A stretch of 64,000 nt of DNA from Paraburkholderia franconis (GCF_009362735.1 NZ_WHNP01000019.1:1-64000); one strand, 5' to 3'. Shown: positions 33,013-42,411, counted from the first letter of the stretch. Notes: generated from the sequence alone by a model not told the origin. Numbers and translations are program-made.

Positions 33013-35016
33013 CTACGTGTCGTCGCCTGTTGAGTCCGCTTGCGCGCCGCTGCCGTTGCCCAACGACGGCATCTTGCGATAGACCGTGTTGCGCGAAATG
33101 CCGAGCGCGCGTGCAGCCGCCGACACGTTTCCGTTGTGTCTCGCGACAGCCGCGGCGATCGCGCATGCCTGAACGTCCTGAAGCCGCGTGCCCGGCAGCG
33201 GCAACGTATCGCCTGCGGGCTGTGGCGCGGGCGCCGGCTTTACGCGCAGATCGTCGAAGAAGTCTTCGGGCAGATGCTCGCGCCTGATCTGGCCGTCGTC
33301 GTCCACCATTGCGGCGGCCGTGCGCAGCAGATTGCCGAGTTGCCGGAAATTGCCGGGCCACGCGCATTGCTCGAAGAGCGTCATCACATCGTCGGCGACG
33401 CTGAGCCGCGAGCCCGTGACTTCGTCGGGCGGCGTCAGTTGCAGCATCTTTTCGATCACGCCGGCGAGATCCGTGCGCTCGCGCAACGGCGGCAGTTTGA
33501 CGACGAGGCCGTTCAAACGGTAGTACAGGTCCTCGCGGAAACGGTTCTGCACGATCATCTCGCGCAGATTGCGGTGCGTCGCGCAAATGATGGCGATATC
33601 GACGGGAACGGATTTGCTTGAGCCGAGCGGATCGACGACGCGCTCTTGCAGCACGCGCAGCAACCGCACCTGCAACGGATACGGCATGTCGCCGATCTCG
33701 TCGAGAAAGAGCGTGCCGCCATTCGCCTGCAACAGCTTGCCGACGGCGCCCTTGCGCCGCGCGCCCGTAAAGGCGCCTTCCTCATAGCCGAACAGTTCCG
33801 ACTCGATCAGATTTTCCGGTATCGACGCGCAATTCACGGCGACGAACGGCCCCGCGCGGCGCGGCGAATCGTTGTGGATGGCCTGCGCGAGCAGTTCCTT
33901 GCCGGTGCCCGTTTCGCCCGTGATCAGAATGGGAATGTCTTTGCCGATCACCTTGCGCACCTTCGCGATGACGGCGGCAATCTGCGGGTCGCCCGTGTCG
34001 AGGCAGTCGAGCCGCGACGGCGCGTTGACGAGCGACGCGCGTCTCGCGGGCTGCGCGCGGGCGGCGGCGGTTGGCGGTGCGGTGACGGTGTCCGCGGACC
34101 ATGCGCTCTCTTCGTGCGTCGCGCGGCGAAACTCGACGCTCGCGCAAACAACCGTGCCGTTGTTCAGATCGAGCGAAAGGTGATGACCCCGGCTCGCGCG
34201 CAGACGGTCGATCAGTTGCGGCGTCGTCAGGCCGAACAGCGACGACAGCGTATGCGCGCGCATCGCCGCGAGCGGCAAGCCCACCTGAAACTGCGCGCTG
34301 CGATTCGCGGACAGAAAGCGTCCGTCGCACGTAAAGGCCATGATGCCTTCCATTAGCGTGCCGAGAAATTCCGGCCGGCCGTGAAACGCGATTTGCAGCG
34401 TGTTGCGAAAGGTGCTGGTAAACAGGTGGTTTTCGATCATCTGCACCGACATCTTCGCGAGCGCCATCGTATGTTGATGGTAACTGCGATGATCGCCCGT
34501 CACGTCGAGCACGCCGGCGACATCGCCATACGGATCGAGAATCGGCACGCTGGAGCACGTCAGAAAGCGGTTGGCGGCGAGGTAGTGCTGGTCGCCGTGC
34601 ACGACGGTCGCGCAGTGCTCCGCGATCGCCGTGCCGATCGCATTCGTGCCTTGCCGTTCTTCGGCCCAGTTCGCGCCTGCCTTGAGCGCGACCTTTTCGG
34701 CGCGGCGCAGAAAGTCGTCGTCGCCGATCGAATGAAGGATCAGCCCTTGTGCATCCGTCAGCACGATCATGCTTTGCGTGTTCGCGATCTGCTCGCGCAG
34801 CGTTTCCATCACAGGCGTCGCGTGCGCACACAGCGCGCGGTTCTGCTCGAGCTTCATCCGCAATTCGCTTTGCGTCAGCACATCGTAGTCCGGACGCATC
34901 GTCGCGTTGAGCCCGAACGTTTCGGACCGCTCGTGCGCTTTCTGGATCGACGGCGTGAGCCAGCCGCAGTCGCGGCTGACGAATGATCCAGCGATCGGGT
35001 GGGCCTCTTCGCGCAT
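33013..35016 (-). CDS. Sigma-54-dependent transcriptional activator (AcoR-like, GAF-AAA-Fis)
   Basis: A 667-aa enhancer-binding protein. The N-terminal sensory part (residues about 1-330) has a GAF-like region (NWAEERQGTNAIGTAIAEH, FLTCSSVPILDPYGDVAGVL) followed by a PAS-like segment. The AAA+ core has Walker A GETGTGKE (about 367-374), the sigma-54 contact loop GAFTGA (about 414-419) and Walker B LFLDEIGD. A Fis-type helix-turn-helix ends the protein (NVSAAARALGISRNTVYRKM). GGAGGAGA precedes the ATG at 35016. AcoR-type regulators control alcohol and acetoin catabolism in proteobacteria; the two sigma-54 promoter candidates nearby make this the likely activator of the PQQ regulon. Confidence 0.93.
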   Translation of the reverse strand: MREEAHPIAGSFVSRDCGWLTPSIQKAHERSETFGLNATMRPDYDVLTQSELRMKLEQNRALCAHATPVMETLREQIANTQSMIVLTDAQGLILHSIGDDDFLRRAEKVALKAGANWAEERQGTNAIGTAIAEHCATVVHGDQHYLAANRFLTCSSVPILDPYGDVAGVLDVTGDHRSYHQHTMALAKMSVQMIENHLFTSTFRNTLQIAFHGRPEFLGTLMEGIMAFTCDGRFLSANRSAQFQVGLPLAAMRAHTLSSLFGLTTPQLIDRLRASRGHHLSLDLNNGTVVCASVEFRRATHEESAWSADTVTAPPTAAARAQPARRASLVNAPSRLDCLDTGDPQIAAVIAKVRKVIGKDIPILITGETGTGKELLAQAIHNDSPRRAGPFVAVNCASIPENLIESELFGYEEGAFTGARRKGAVGKLLQANGGTLFLDEIGDMPYPLQVRLLRVLQERVVDPLGSSKSVPVDIAIICATHRNLREMIVQNRFREDLYYRLNGLVVKLPPLRERTDLAGVIEKMLQLTPPDEVTGSRLSVADDVMTLFEQCAWPGNFRQLGNLLRTAAAMVDDDGQIRREHLPEDFFDDLRVKPAPAPQPAGDTLPLPGTRLQDVQACAIAAAVARHNGNVSAAARALGISRNTVYRKMPSLGNGSGAQADSTGDDT

Positions 35017-35424
35017 TGTCTCCTCCGGTCCCATGCAAGATGGTGGCTGTTGTCGTGCCGGTCGTGTGCCGGCATCGCCGGATTAAAAAGCAAGACCTGC
35101 GCCAAATAGCCGATACTCTCTTCAGCAGCGAATGAAGCCGTCAGCCGAACGAAAGGGTAGCGTCATGGCCGAAGCGGTCGTCGTCGGGGCAAACTCGCCT
35201 TGGTCCTTTGCGGGCGGCGAACGGGCGCGAGCGACGTGATGGTCAGATCGCGAGACGCTGTACGCCAGTGGTCCTTCGTGATGGCCACGGCTGTAGCTAT
35301 CGCGAAGTTACGGTCGCGCGACGGCTGCGAAAATTGGTGATTACGCGGACTGCGGCGATATGCGCGGATAGCATGCACAACTCGCGCACGCCTGTTCGCC
35401 GCGAAGAAAACGGATGACTCGACC
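35017..35424. other. Intergenic region without a supported gene
   Basis: About 408 bp between the activator and the aminopeptidase gene. A 24-codon frame at 35165 with a weak ribosome binding site is too short to call. GCCGG-N7-CCGGC near 35055-35075 is a small dyad upstream of the activator gene. Confidence 0.4.
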
Positions 35425-36390
35425 ATGACCCGTCCTCGCGCGGCATCGCGCATCAGATCGCCCGACACCACGCATCGCAGACTCACCCGCGACGGCCATA
35501 CGATCGCCTACACCGTACACGGCGACCCCGCCGGCGTGCCCGTCGTCGTGTTGCATGGCGGGCCGGGAAGCGGCAGTCAGCCTGGCGCGCTGCGTCTGTT
35601 CGATCTTGCGCGCATGCGTGTCGTGATGGTGGATCAGCGAGGCACAGGGGCATCGACGCCGCGCGGTAGTCTGCGTCACAACGATACGCAACGGCTGATC
35701 GGCGATCTCGAAGCGATACGCGCCGAACTGCGCATCGCGCGATGGGGCGTCGTGGGCGGATCGTGGGGCGCCGCGCTTGCGCTGGCCTATGCGGGAACGC
35801 ATCCGGCGGCCGTCGGCGCCGTCGTGTTGCGCGGACTCTTCCTGACGTCGAAGCGCGAAGTGCGCCGACTGTTCGTGACGTCGCGTGCTCGTGCGCCGCG
35901 AGCCTGGCGCGCGCTGATGCATGCGGCAGGATGCGAGCGCACGTCGTCGTTGTCGGCGGCGTGCATGCGGATGCCCGCGATGCGGCGCATGCAGGCCGAT
36001 GCCGTCGCGTCGGCGTGGCGCGCGTATGAAAACGCGATCCTCATGCAGGCGTCGTCGCGACCCTCAGCGTCGCGCAAGACGAGAACGCGTGGCCGGGACG
36101 ATGCGATAACGGCGAAGTACCGCATCCAGGCCCACTATCTGATGCACGGCTGCTGGCTCGGCGAGCGGCGTCTGATTGCGCTGGCAAAGCGGGCCGTTTC
36201 AGCGGGTGTCGCGATCCGCGCAGTGCATGGCCTGCGTGACCCCGTGTGCTCGCCGGAGAATCTGCATCGACTGATGCACGCGGTTCCTGCCGTGCACGGA
36301 CGCTTCGTCGATGCAGGTCATCTCGCATCCGATCCGCGTCTTGCACGCGCGCTGATCGCAACGATTCGCGAAGCGTTTCTTAGCCGATAA
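35425..36390 (+). CDS. Prolyl aminopeptidase-like alpha/beta hydrolase
   Basis: A 321-aa alpha/beta hydrolase of the proline iminopeptidase group: oxyanion-hole motif VVLHGGPGSGSQPG, VVMVDQRGTGAST, nucleophile elbow GVVGGSWGAALALAYA, acid in VHGLRDPVC and catalytic His in VDAGHLAS. The family removes N-terminal proline from peptides, although divergent members act on other esters or amides. The cap region (about residues 140-230) is unusually Arg/Ala-rich, so substrate identity is uncertain. No close operon partner. Confidence 0.85.
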   Translation: MTRPRAASRIRSPDTTHRRLTRDGHTIAYTVHGDPAGVPVVVLHGGPGSGSQPGALRLFDLARMRVVMVDQRGTGASTPRGSLRHNDTQRLIGDLEAIRAELRIARWGVVGGSWGAALALAYAGTHPAAVGAVVLRGLFLTSKREVRRLFVTSRARAPRAWRALMHAAGCERTSSLSAACMRMPAMRRMQADAVASAWRAYENAILMQASSRPSASRKTRTRGRDDAITAKYRIQAHYLMHGCWLGERRLIALAKRAVSAGVAIRAVHGLRDPVCSPENLHRLMHAVPAVHGRFVDAGHLASDPRLARALIATIREAFLSR

Positions 36391-36414
36391 ACCTGCCGAT
36401 AAAGGCATCACGCG

Positions 36415-36690
36415 TTAGCTTTCGTGTTCAGCGACGATGCCGCTAAAGAGATCGGGCATCGTATCGTCCATCTGCTCGCGCGGCGGCAACGTGCCGTCGC
36501 GGACCTGTGCGAGTACGGCGGGCGGCAGCCAGGTCTCTTCCATCGCGCCGATCCCGCTCTCGATCATCTGTTGCAGGAAGAACGACTGCCTGCGCCCCGT
36601 GACTTCGGCCAATAGCCGCAACCTTCGTTCGATCGCGGGGTCCACCCGTACCGCAACCACCTTCAACTTGTTTTCGGCGGTCCTCTTCAC
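36415..36690 (-). CDS. Ribbon-helix-helix (CopG-like) DNA-binding protein
   Basis: A 91-aa protein from a GTG start with AGGAG 6 nt upstream. Residues about 10-45 (KVVAVRVDPAIERRLRLLAE, then RRQSFFLQQMIESGI) match a ribbon-helix-helix domain of the antitoxin type. The open frame reaches 36861, but the upstream part lacks a start with a ribosome binding site. A toxin gene is not adjacent, so this may be an orphan antitoxin or a simple repressor. Confidence 0.7.
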   Translation of the reverse strand: MKRTAENKLKVVAVRVDPAIERRLRLLAEVTGRRQSFFLQQMIESGIGAMEETWLPPAVLAQVRDGTLPPREQMDDTMPDLFSGIVAEHES

Positions 36691-36882
36691 CGTATGCTCC
36701 TGTTCACTGACTTCGCGCCGGAAACGGGCGAGCGGAGCTTCTACCACGACGGTTCGTCGGATGGCAATGCCTGATTCGACTTCTTTGCCGAAAATCGTGG
36801 AGCGGCTGTCGTCGAGTTCAACAAATGAAGCTTTGGCCCGATCGACTTCGAGACGATTCAAGCGCGTTCAAGCGCCTTGCCT

Positions 36883-37158
36883 TCAATCATCGTCATCGTC
36901 GTGATGATGATGCCAGCCGCGATGACGGCCGTGGTCGTGCCGCCAGTGGTCGTCGCGATAGCCGTATCCATAGTCGTAGTAGACGGGCGCGGGCGCATAG
37001 ACGGCGGGCGGCGGGGCTTCGTACACGACAGGCGGCTGCTCGACATAAACGGGAGCGGGGATGCCGAACGTCACGCCGACATCGACATGGGCGAATGCGG
37101 CCGTAGACGTACAGGCGGCGATGAGGCCTGCGGTGCAAATGAGGGTTAGGCGTTTCAA
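36883..37158 (-). CDS. Small secreted PXPV-repeat protein with His/Asp-rich tail
   Basis: A 91-aa protein from a TTG start preceded by GGAG at good spacing. A signal peptide (KRLTLICTAGLIAACTSTAAFA) is followed by the Pro/Tyr-rich segment GIPAPVYVEQPPVVYEAP, then YYDYGYGYRDDHW, and it ends in GWHHHHDDDDD. The repeated P-x-P-V-Y units match the PXPV-repeat proteins frequent in Burkholderiales. The acidic and histidine tail could bind metal. Function unknown. Confidence 0.72.
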   Translation of the reverse strand: MKRLTLICTAGLIAACTSTAAFAHVDVGVTFGIPAPVYVEQPPVVYEAPPPAVYAPAPVYYDYGYGYRDDHWRHDHGRHRGWHHHHDDDDD

Positions 37159-37316
37159 CTTGTTGCTCCGTTGCGGGCGTTCGCGCAATGAATGCCACGG
37201 TGGCGAGTGATGGCATTCTATAAATGCACTCGTTCTCATGTTGCATCCCGCATGTTGCGTCTGTAACGGGTAGTAACGGCCGGCTGTCTTCGCTCGCGCG
37301 TGTGATAGATGCGCCA

Positions 37317-37661
37317 CTAGCAGAAGCGCTGCGTCAGCTCGTAGATCAACAGGAACACGCAGCCGGTATCGCTTTTGAAGCCCGTGTCGACGGTGCCCGA
37401 TTCGGCGATACCGACCCAGCCCGGCAACAGACGCTGCCCGTTCTGCGTCGCTTCGCCTTCGAGCACGTAGATGAACTCCGGGCCTGTGTGCAGATGCGTG
37501 GGAAAGACCGTCCCCGGCTCGAACCGCACGAGTTGCATCGCGCGGCCGTTGGCCTTGCCGAGATTCTTGATCTGCACGCCGCTCGCACAAACCGATTGTG
37601 TCCACGGCAGCGCTTGCGCATCGACAGAAGAGAAGTGCGGCGTGGCGTGTTGTCCGTTCAT
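37317..37661 (-). CDS. Cupin-domain protein
   Basis: A 114-aa single cupin: the metal motif is FEPGTVFPTHLHTGPEFIYVLEGEA (ligands His, His, Glu), followed by the second strand set with LLPGWVGIAESGTVDTGFKS. It resembles the ChrR-type cupins that act as anti-sigma or sensor domains, but no sigma factor gene is adjacent. GGGAG precedes the ATG at 37661. Catalytic or sensory role unknown. Confidence 0.82.
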   Translation of the reverse strand: MNGQHATPHFSSVDAQALPWTQSVCASGVQIKNLGKANGRAMQLVRFEPGTVFPTHLHTGPEFIYVLEGEATQNGQRLLPGWVGIAESGTVDTGFKSDTGCVFLLIYELTQRFC

Positions 37662-37946
37662 TTCGTCTCCCTTTTCGTATGGCGTCAGAGCGTTGACGCG
37701 CAATCACTTCTGCGCGATCCGCCGGAGTGTGCGTAGTCGAAGTGTAGATGCGGCTCGGAATGCGATCAGCGACGAGCCCTGCCGCGACGGAAATTCATCG
37801 ATGTAAAGCGATTCCGATTTGTCACGTTTGGCGCAACTGTGAGTTGGCCGAATAGGTGTTTATCCCAGGTGCCGACACTCCTAGACTGTCTTCAACGCAA
37901 CGAACAAATCGTTCGACGCATTCAAATCAATCTGGAGGTAATGATC

Positions 37947-38267
37947 ATGAAATCGCTCATCAAGGCCGTTGCACTTGCTGCTGTCCTCGCTGTCCCGGTT
38001 GCATCGTTCGCGCAATCCAGTCAGCCGGTTAGCCGTGCACAGGTTCGCGCTGAACTGGTGCAACTGGAGAAGACCGGTTATGTGCCTTCGAACAGCAGCG
38101 ACACGCAATACCCCGCCAACATCCAGTCAGCCGAAGCAAAGGTTCAAGCTGCGAATGGCGCCCAAACCAGCGGCATCGGCGGCACGGCGGATGGCACGTC
38201 GCAGGCAGGACAACGTGCATCGTTCGCTGCAAGCTCGTACTCGGTTCCCGTCTTCGAGCATCATTGA
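37947..38267 (+). CDS. DUF4148 domain secreted protein
   Basis: A 106-aa protein: signal peptide MKSLIKAVALAAVLAVPVAS, then VSRAQVRAELVQLEKTGYVP and TQYPANIQSAEAKVQA, the DUF4148 signature. It is a paralogue of the gene at 5383-5709, with the same architecture but a different tail (ending SYSVPVFEHH). A strong TGGAGGT precedes ATGATCATG; the second ATG is used. An imperfect hairpin, CGCTGGCT/AGCCAGCG, follows the stop. Confidence 0.87.
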   Translation: MKSLIKAVALAAVLAVPVASFAQSSQPVSRAQVRAELVQLEKTGYVPSNSSDTQYPANIQSAEAKVQAANGAQTSGIGGTADGTSQAGQRASFAASSYSVPVFEHH

Positions 38268-38419
38268 TCGACGGCGCTGGCTCCATGCAGCCAGCGTGAC
38301 GTAGCAAACCAGCCAGCCGCGACACGCGCCGTCAGACGACGGAATGCATGTCGCGGTTTCTTCTTTTGACGAGCGTCGCTTGCGGCGAACACGCTGTTCG
38401 TATCGTAGTGGCGGCCGCC

Positions 38420-38717
38420 CAATCTGCCGCGCGCTCGATGTCGTCGTCGTGGGCGGTGGCAATTCGGCTGGCTCGAAGGCTGCAGCGTCGAGACCGACGA
38501 CAAAGGCTTCATCCGCACAGGCTCCGCCGTGCACGCAGGCTACGAAGACGTCGATCTCACGCTCGAAACGAGCGTGCCGGGCGTGTTCGCGATCGGCGAC
38601 GTGCGCTCGGGATCGACCAAACGCGTGGCGGCCGCCGTCGGCGAAGGTGCCGCCGTAGTCGGGCAGATTCATGGCGTGCTGCGCGAGCGTCAGCGGCTCG
38701 CGGGTGGATTGCGCTGA
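38420..38717 (+). pseudogene. Remnant of a thioredoxin-reductase-like FAD/NAD(P) oxidoreductase
   Basis: Two pieces of one enzyme family are joined out of frame. In one frame LDVVVVGGGNSAG is the NAD(P)-binding motif; immediately after, in another frame, GWLEGCSVETDDKGFIRTG and TSVPGVFAIGDVRSGSTKRV lead to AAAVGEGAAVVGQIHGVL, the FAD-binding C-terminus. In an intact enzyme about 80-90 residues separate these motifs, and a long N-terminal half is missing here. This is therefore a decayed gene with an internal deletion and 5' truncation, not a functional CDS. Confidence 0.75.
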
Positions 38718-38746
38718 GCGCGCTTAACGGACGATTCAGACGCGGA

Positions 38747-39691
38747 TCAGCCTTCGCGCGCCATATGCCATCCGCCCGTCTTCGGGTCAGCGTAGGCGCG
38801 CAGCGCTTCGAGCGCCGTCGCCACGGCTGCGCGATTCTCGTTTTCCGCGTGCCAGTACATCGACACCGAGCCGAACCCTTCGAGCTGCATCGGCAGAATG
38901 TGGACGGCATTCAACTGCTCGAAGCGCAGCGCGGCCCGATGCGAGGCGACGCCCACCAGGTCCGTGTTGTTGAGCAGCGTGAGATTGAGGATCGACGAAT
39001 TCGTTTCGACGCAATGGTTCGGCAACGCGCGGCCCACTGCGGAGAGCGCGGTCTCCAGCGCATTGCGCACGGGCGTGCCCTGCGGCCAGACGATCCACGA
39101 ATACGCCAGTACGTCGTCCCAGCCGACCTTTGTCTTGTCCGTCAGCGGATGATGCGGCCGCGCGACGAAGTTGATGGGCTCGGTATAGAGCGGCTCGGTT
39201 TGCAATTGCGGATCGTCGTATTCCTGACCCGAGCGGCCGACGACGATATCCAGCTCGCCGCGCGCGAGTTGCGGCATCAGCTGGTTCATCGTGCTCTCGA
39301 TGATCCGCACCTTCGCGCGAGGCATGCGTTCGAGCAGCCGCGACACCGCGAGCGGCACTGTGTCCGCCGCTGATACGCCCGATGTGCCGATGCTCACGAG
39401 TCCGCTGCCGCCCTCGCGCAGCGCCAGCATGTCGTCGCGCGCGTTGTCGAGATGCGCTTCGATGCGGCGCGCGTGTTCGATCAGCGCCTCGCCATAAGGT
39501 GTCGGCCGCAAGCCGCGCGCATGTCGCTCGAAGAGCGCCAGGCCGACGTCCTCCTCCAGTTCCTTCAGCCATTTCGATAGCGCCGGCTGCGTCGTATTGA
39601 GGGCGGCCGCCGACTGGCTCAGGTTGCCCGTGCTCGCAAGGCTCAGCAGCACCTGCAGATGCCGCAGACGCAGGCGGTAAGTCCAGTCCAT
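38747..39691 (-). CDS. LysR-family regulator of the gentisate cluster
   Basis: A 314-aa LysR-type regulator: HTH in LRHLQVLLSLASTGNLSQSAAALNTTQPALSKWLKELEE, then FERHARGLRPTPYGEAL; co-inducer domain with DIVVGRSGQEYDDP and NFVARPHHPL. It is divergent from the 3-hydroxybenzoate/gentisate operon, the classical arrangement for a LysR activator and its target. The shared 198-bp interval contains a dyad with the T-N11-A pattern. The effector is probably 3-hydroxybenzoate or gentisate, inferred from position only. Confidence 0.92.
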   Translation of the reverse strand: MDWTYRLRLRHLQVLLSLASTGNLSQSAAALNTTQPALSKWLKELEEDVGLALFERHARGLRPTPYGEALIEHARRIEAHLDNARDDMLALREGGSGLVSIGTSGVSAADTVPLAVSRLLERMPRAKVRIIESTMNQLMPQLARGELDIVVGRSGQEYDDPQLQTEPLYTEPINFVARPHHPLTDKTKVGWDDVLAYSWIVWPQGTPVRNALETALSAVGRALPNHCVETNSSILNLTLLNNTDLVGVASHRAALRFEQLNAVHILPMQLEGFGSVSMYWHAENENRAAVATALEALRAYADPKTGGWHMAREG

Positions 39692-39758
39692 CGCACAGTC
39701 CTCCCTTGACGATCCGCCGATCCAGCCCGGATTGGCGGAGGTATATCCGAAACCATAT

Positions 39759-39773
39759 GAATTAGATTAATTC
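39759..39773. promoter_or_regulatory. LysR box candidate between regulator and gentisate operon
   Basis: GAATTAGATTAATTC is a perfect 6-3-6 inverted repeat and includes a T-N11-A pattern. Just downstream on the plus strand TTACCG (39780) and TATAAA (39803-39808) are 17 bp apart, a plausible promoter for the catabolic operon. Confidence 0.6.
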
Positions 39774-39889
39774 GCCATTTTACCGGGTATAGCTCCGTCG
39801 CATATAAATGATGCACAGGGTCCGGGAAAGCGACGCGCGGTCCAGCGTATCCGGCCCGCGAGACACCGAAAGCAAGACAGGAGACGCGA

Positions 39890-40936
39890 ATGACGAACAA
39901 CAATCCGGGCGCATCGCGCGCGGCCTATTACGAGCAGATCGCCCGCCAGCGCATGACGCCGCTGTGGGAGTCGCTGCACAACCTCGTGCCGAAGTCGCCG
40001 CAGCCGAAAGCGCGGCCCGCGATCTGGAAGTATGCGCAGGTGCGCGACCTCGTGATGGAGGCGGGGTCCGTGATCAGCGCGGAAGAAGCCGTGCGCCGCG
40101 TGCTGGTGCTCGAAAACCCCGGCCTGCCCGGCAAGTCGAGCATGACGCCGAACCTGTACACGGGACTGCAACTGATCCTGCCTGGCGAGATCGCGCCGAG
40201 CCATCGGCATACGCAATCGGCGTTGCGCTTCATCGTCGAAGGCAAGGGCGCGTGGACGGCCGTCAACGGCGAGCGCACGACGATGCATCCCGGCGACTTC
40301 ATCATCACGCCGTCGTGGACGTGGCATGACCACGGCAATCCGTCCGTCGAAGAAGGCGGCGAGCCCGTCGTGTGGCTCGATGGTCTCGACATCCCGCTCG
40401 TTGCGCAGATGGATGCAGGCTTTGCCGAAAACTATCCCGAAGCGACGCAGCCCGTCTCGCGCCCCGAAGGCGACAGCTTCGCGCGCTTCGGTCACAACAT
40501 GGTGCCCGTGCGGCATCGCGTGTCCGATCCGACGTCGCCGATTTTCAGCTACCCGTACGAGCGCAGCCGCGAGGCGCTCGACGCGCTGTACCGCAACGGC
40601 GAGTTCGACGAATGGGACGGCGTGAAGCTGCGCTACGTGAACCCGGCGACGGGCGGCTGGCCGATGCCGACCATCGCGACTTTCATGCAATACCTGCCGA
40701 AGGGATTCAAGGGCCGCACGTATCGCAGCACTGACGCGACGATCTACTGCGTCGTCGAGGGCAAGGGCACGGTGAAGATCGGCGACGACGAATTCGCGTT
40801 CGAGCCGCACGACGTGTTCGTCGCGCCGTCGTGGGCGCCCGTGCAACTGTCGGCGTCGGCGGAAAGCGTGCTGTTCAGCTATTCGGATCGCCCTGTGCTC
40901 GCCGCGCTGAATCTGCTGCGCGAAGAACGCAGCTAG
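39890..40936 (+). CDS. Gentisate 1,2-dioxygenase
   Basis: A 348-aa bicupin ring-cleavage dioxygenase. The N-terminal cupin carries the iron ligands in [20 protein letters not shown] and the second cupin has [25 protein letters not shown]. The segment [11 protein letters not shown] is typical of the family. It opens gentisate (2,5-dihydroxybenzoate) to maleylpyruvate using Fe(II) and O2. CAGGAG precedes the ATG. First gene of the catabolic operon; the next three enzymes complete the pathway. Confidence 0.95.
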   Translation: MTNNNPGASRAAYYEQIARQRMTPLWESLHNLVPKSPQPKARPAIWKYAQVRDLVMEAGSVISAEEAVRRVLVLENPGLPGKSSMTPNLYTGLQLILPGEIAPSHRHTQSALRFIVEGKGAWTAVNGERTTMHPGDFIITPSWTWHDHGNPSVEEGGEPVVWLDGLDIPLVAQMDAGFAENYPEATQPVSRPEGDSFARFGHNMVPVRHRVSDPTSPIFSYPYERSREALDALYRNGEFDEWDGVKLRYVNPATGGWPMPTIATFMQYLPKGFKGRTYRSTDATIYCVVEGKGTVKIGDDEFAFEPHDVFVAPSWAPVQLSASAESVLFSYSDRPVLAALNLLREERS

Positions 40937-41035
40937 ACGCGCGCTTTTTCGTCCGCCTCTTTCGGCATCTTTTGTCGTCGCGCGCCGCATCGGCGGCGCG
41001 TGCTCCATCCTTTTATCTGTCGAGTCGAACTCATC

Positions 41036-41734
41036 ATGGCTTTTGTTTTCCCGCCCGAAGCGCCCGTCGCTGTTCCCGTCGCCGGTGGCGACGCTCAATT
41101 CGCGGTGCGCCGCGTCTACTGCGTGGGCCGCAATTACGCGGCACATGCGCGCGAAATGGGCTTCGATCCCGATCGCGAGCCGCCGTTCTTCTTCTGCAAG
41201 CCAGCCGATGCCGTCGTGCCCGTCGCCTATGGCGAAACGCTCGAACTCGCGTATCCGTCGCAGACGCAGAACTATCACTATGAAGCGGAACTCGTCGCCG
41301 TGATCGGCAAGAGCGGCTCGGATATTGCCGTCGAAGATGCGCTCGATTACGTTTGGGGCTACGCGGTCGGCCTCGACATGACGCGCCGCGATCTGCAGAT
41401 GAAGATGCGCGAAATGGGCCGTCCGTGGGAAATCGGCAAGGCGTTCGACCGTTCCGCGCCGATGGGCCCGATTCATCCCGCGAGCACGGCCGGCCACTTC
41501 GAGAACGCCGGCCTGTGGCTGACGGCCAACGGCGAGACGAAGCAGAAGAGCGATGTATCGCATCTGATCTGGTCGGTCGCGGAGACGGTCGCATATCTGT
41601 CGAAGTTCTTCCGCCTCGAACCCGGCGACGTGATTTTCACGGGCACGCCCGAGGGCGTCGGCGCGGTGAAGCCGGGCGACACGATGAAAGTCGGCGTCGA
41701 GCGTCTGGGTGAACTGACTGTGCGCGTCGTCTGA
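41036..41734 (+). CDS. Fumarylpyruvate hydrolase (FAH family)
   Basis: A 232-aa fumarylacetoacetate-hydrolase-family protein: VYCVGRNYAAHAREMG, FFFCKPADAVVP, NYHYEAELVAVIGKSG with the metal-binding Glu-x-Glu, GLDMTRRDLQ, and the C-terminal IFTGTPEGVGAVKPGD. In gentisate operons this enzyme splits fumarylpyruvate into fumarate and pyruvate. The ATG at 41036 follows a 100-bp gap from the dioxygenase gene. Length and context agree with the family. Confidence 0.93.
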   Translation: MAFVFPPEAPVAVPVAGGDAQFAVRRVYCVGRNYAAHAREMGFDPDREPPFFFCKPADAVVPVAYGETLELAYPSQTQNYHYEAELVAVIGKSGSDIAVEDALDYVWGYAVGLDMTRRDLQMKMREMGRPWEIGKAFDRSAPMGPIHPASTAGHFENAGLWLTANGETKQKSDVSHLIWSVAETVAYLSKFFRLEPGDVIFTGTPEGVGAVKPGDTMKVGVERLGELTVRVV

Positions 41735-41754
41735 CGCGGCGCTCTGCTATTTCG

Positions 41755-42411
41755 ATGGAAGGTCAAGCCGTGCAACTCCATAGCTTCTTCAACAGCTCGA
41801 CGTCGTACCGCGTGCGCATCGCGCTCGCGCTCAAAGGCCTTGCGTACGACACGCTGCCCGTCAATATCCGCGTCGGCGAACATCGCGCAGACGATTACGT
41901 GGCGAACGTGAATCCGTCCGCGTCGGTGCCCGCGCTGATCGACGGCGACTTTCGACTCGGCCAGTCGCTCGCGATCATCGACTATCTCGACCAGAAATAT
42001 CCCGAGCCGCGCCTGATTCCGCTCGAACGCGAATTGCGCGCGCGCGTGCTCGAACTCTCTGCGCTCATTGCCTGCGATATTCATCCCGTCAACAACCTGC
42101 GTGTGCTGCGCTATCTGGACGCGGAGCTGAAGGTCACGCCGCAGCAGAAGACCGCGTGGTATCGGCACTGGATCGCGGAAGGGATGGCGGGCATCGAGCG
42201 CCTGCTCGAACGCAGCAACGCAGGGCCGTGGTGCTTCGGCGCGCAACCGACGCTCGCCGACGTGTGCCTCGTGCCGCAGATCGCGAACGCGCTGCGCATG
42301 GACTGCGATCTGCGCGCGTATCGACGCAGCCTCGCCGTGTATGAGCATGCATTGAAACATCCGGCATTCGACGCCGCGCAGCCGCAGCGTCAGCCCGATT
42401 ACACCGCTTGA
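41755..42411 (+). CDS. Maleylpyruvate isomerase (zeta-class GST type)
   Basis: A 218-aa glutathione-S-transferase-fold protein of the zeta class: N-terminal thioredoxin-like domain with the glutathione-binding motif FFNSSTSYRVRIALALKG, PSASVPALIDGDF and LGQSLAIIDYLDQKYP. The C-terminal helical domain has NNLRVLRYLD and PTLADVCLVPQIANA. It converts maleylpyruvate to fumarylpyruvate with glutathione, linking the two flanking enzymes. It starts 20 bp after the hydrolase gene. A GTG at 41770 is an alternative start. Confidence 0.93.
   Translation: MEGQAVQLHSFFNSSTSYRVRIALALKGLAYDTLPVNIRVGEHRADDYVANVNPSASVPALIDGDFRLGQSLAIIDYLDQKYPEPRLIPLERELRARVLELSALIACDIHPVNNLRVLRYLDAELKVTPQQKTAWYRHWIAEGMAGIERLLERSNAGPWCFGAQPTLADVCLVPQIANALRMDCDLRAYRRSLAVYEHALKHPAFDAAQPQRQPDYTA

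Noticed and set aside
36415-36861. Toxin-antitoxin module including the ribbon-helix-helix gene
   Set aside because: No toxin-like gene lies next to it; the neighbours are an aminopeptidase and a PXPV protein.
39767-41563. 598-aa open frame on the minus strand
   Set aside because: Antisense to gentisate dioxygenase and fumarylpyruvate hydrolase; composition Arg/His-rich.
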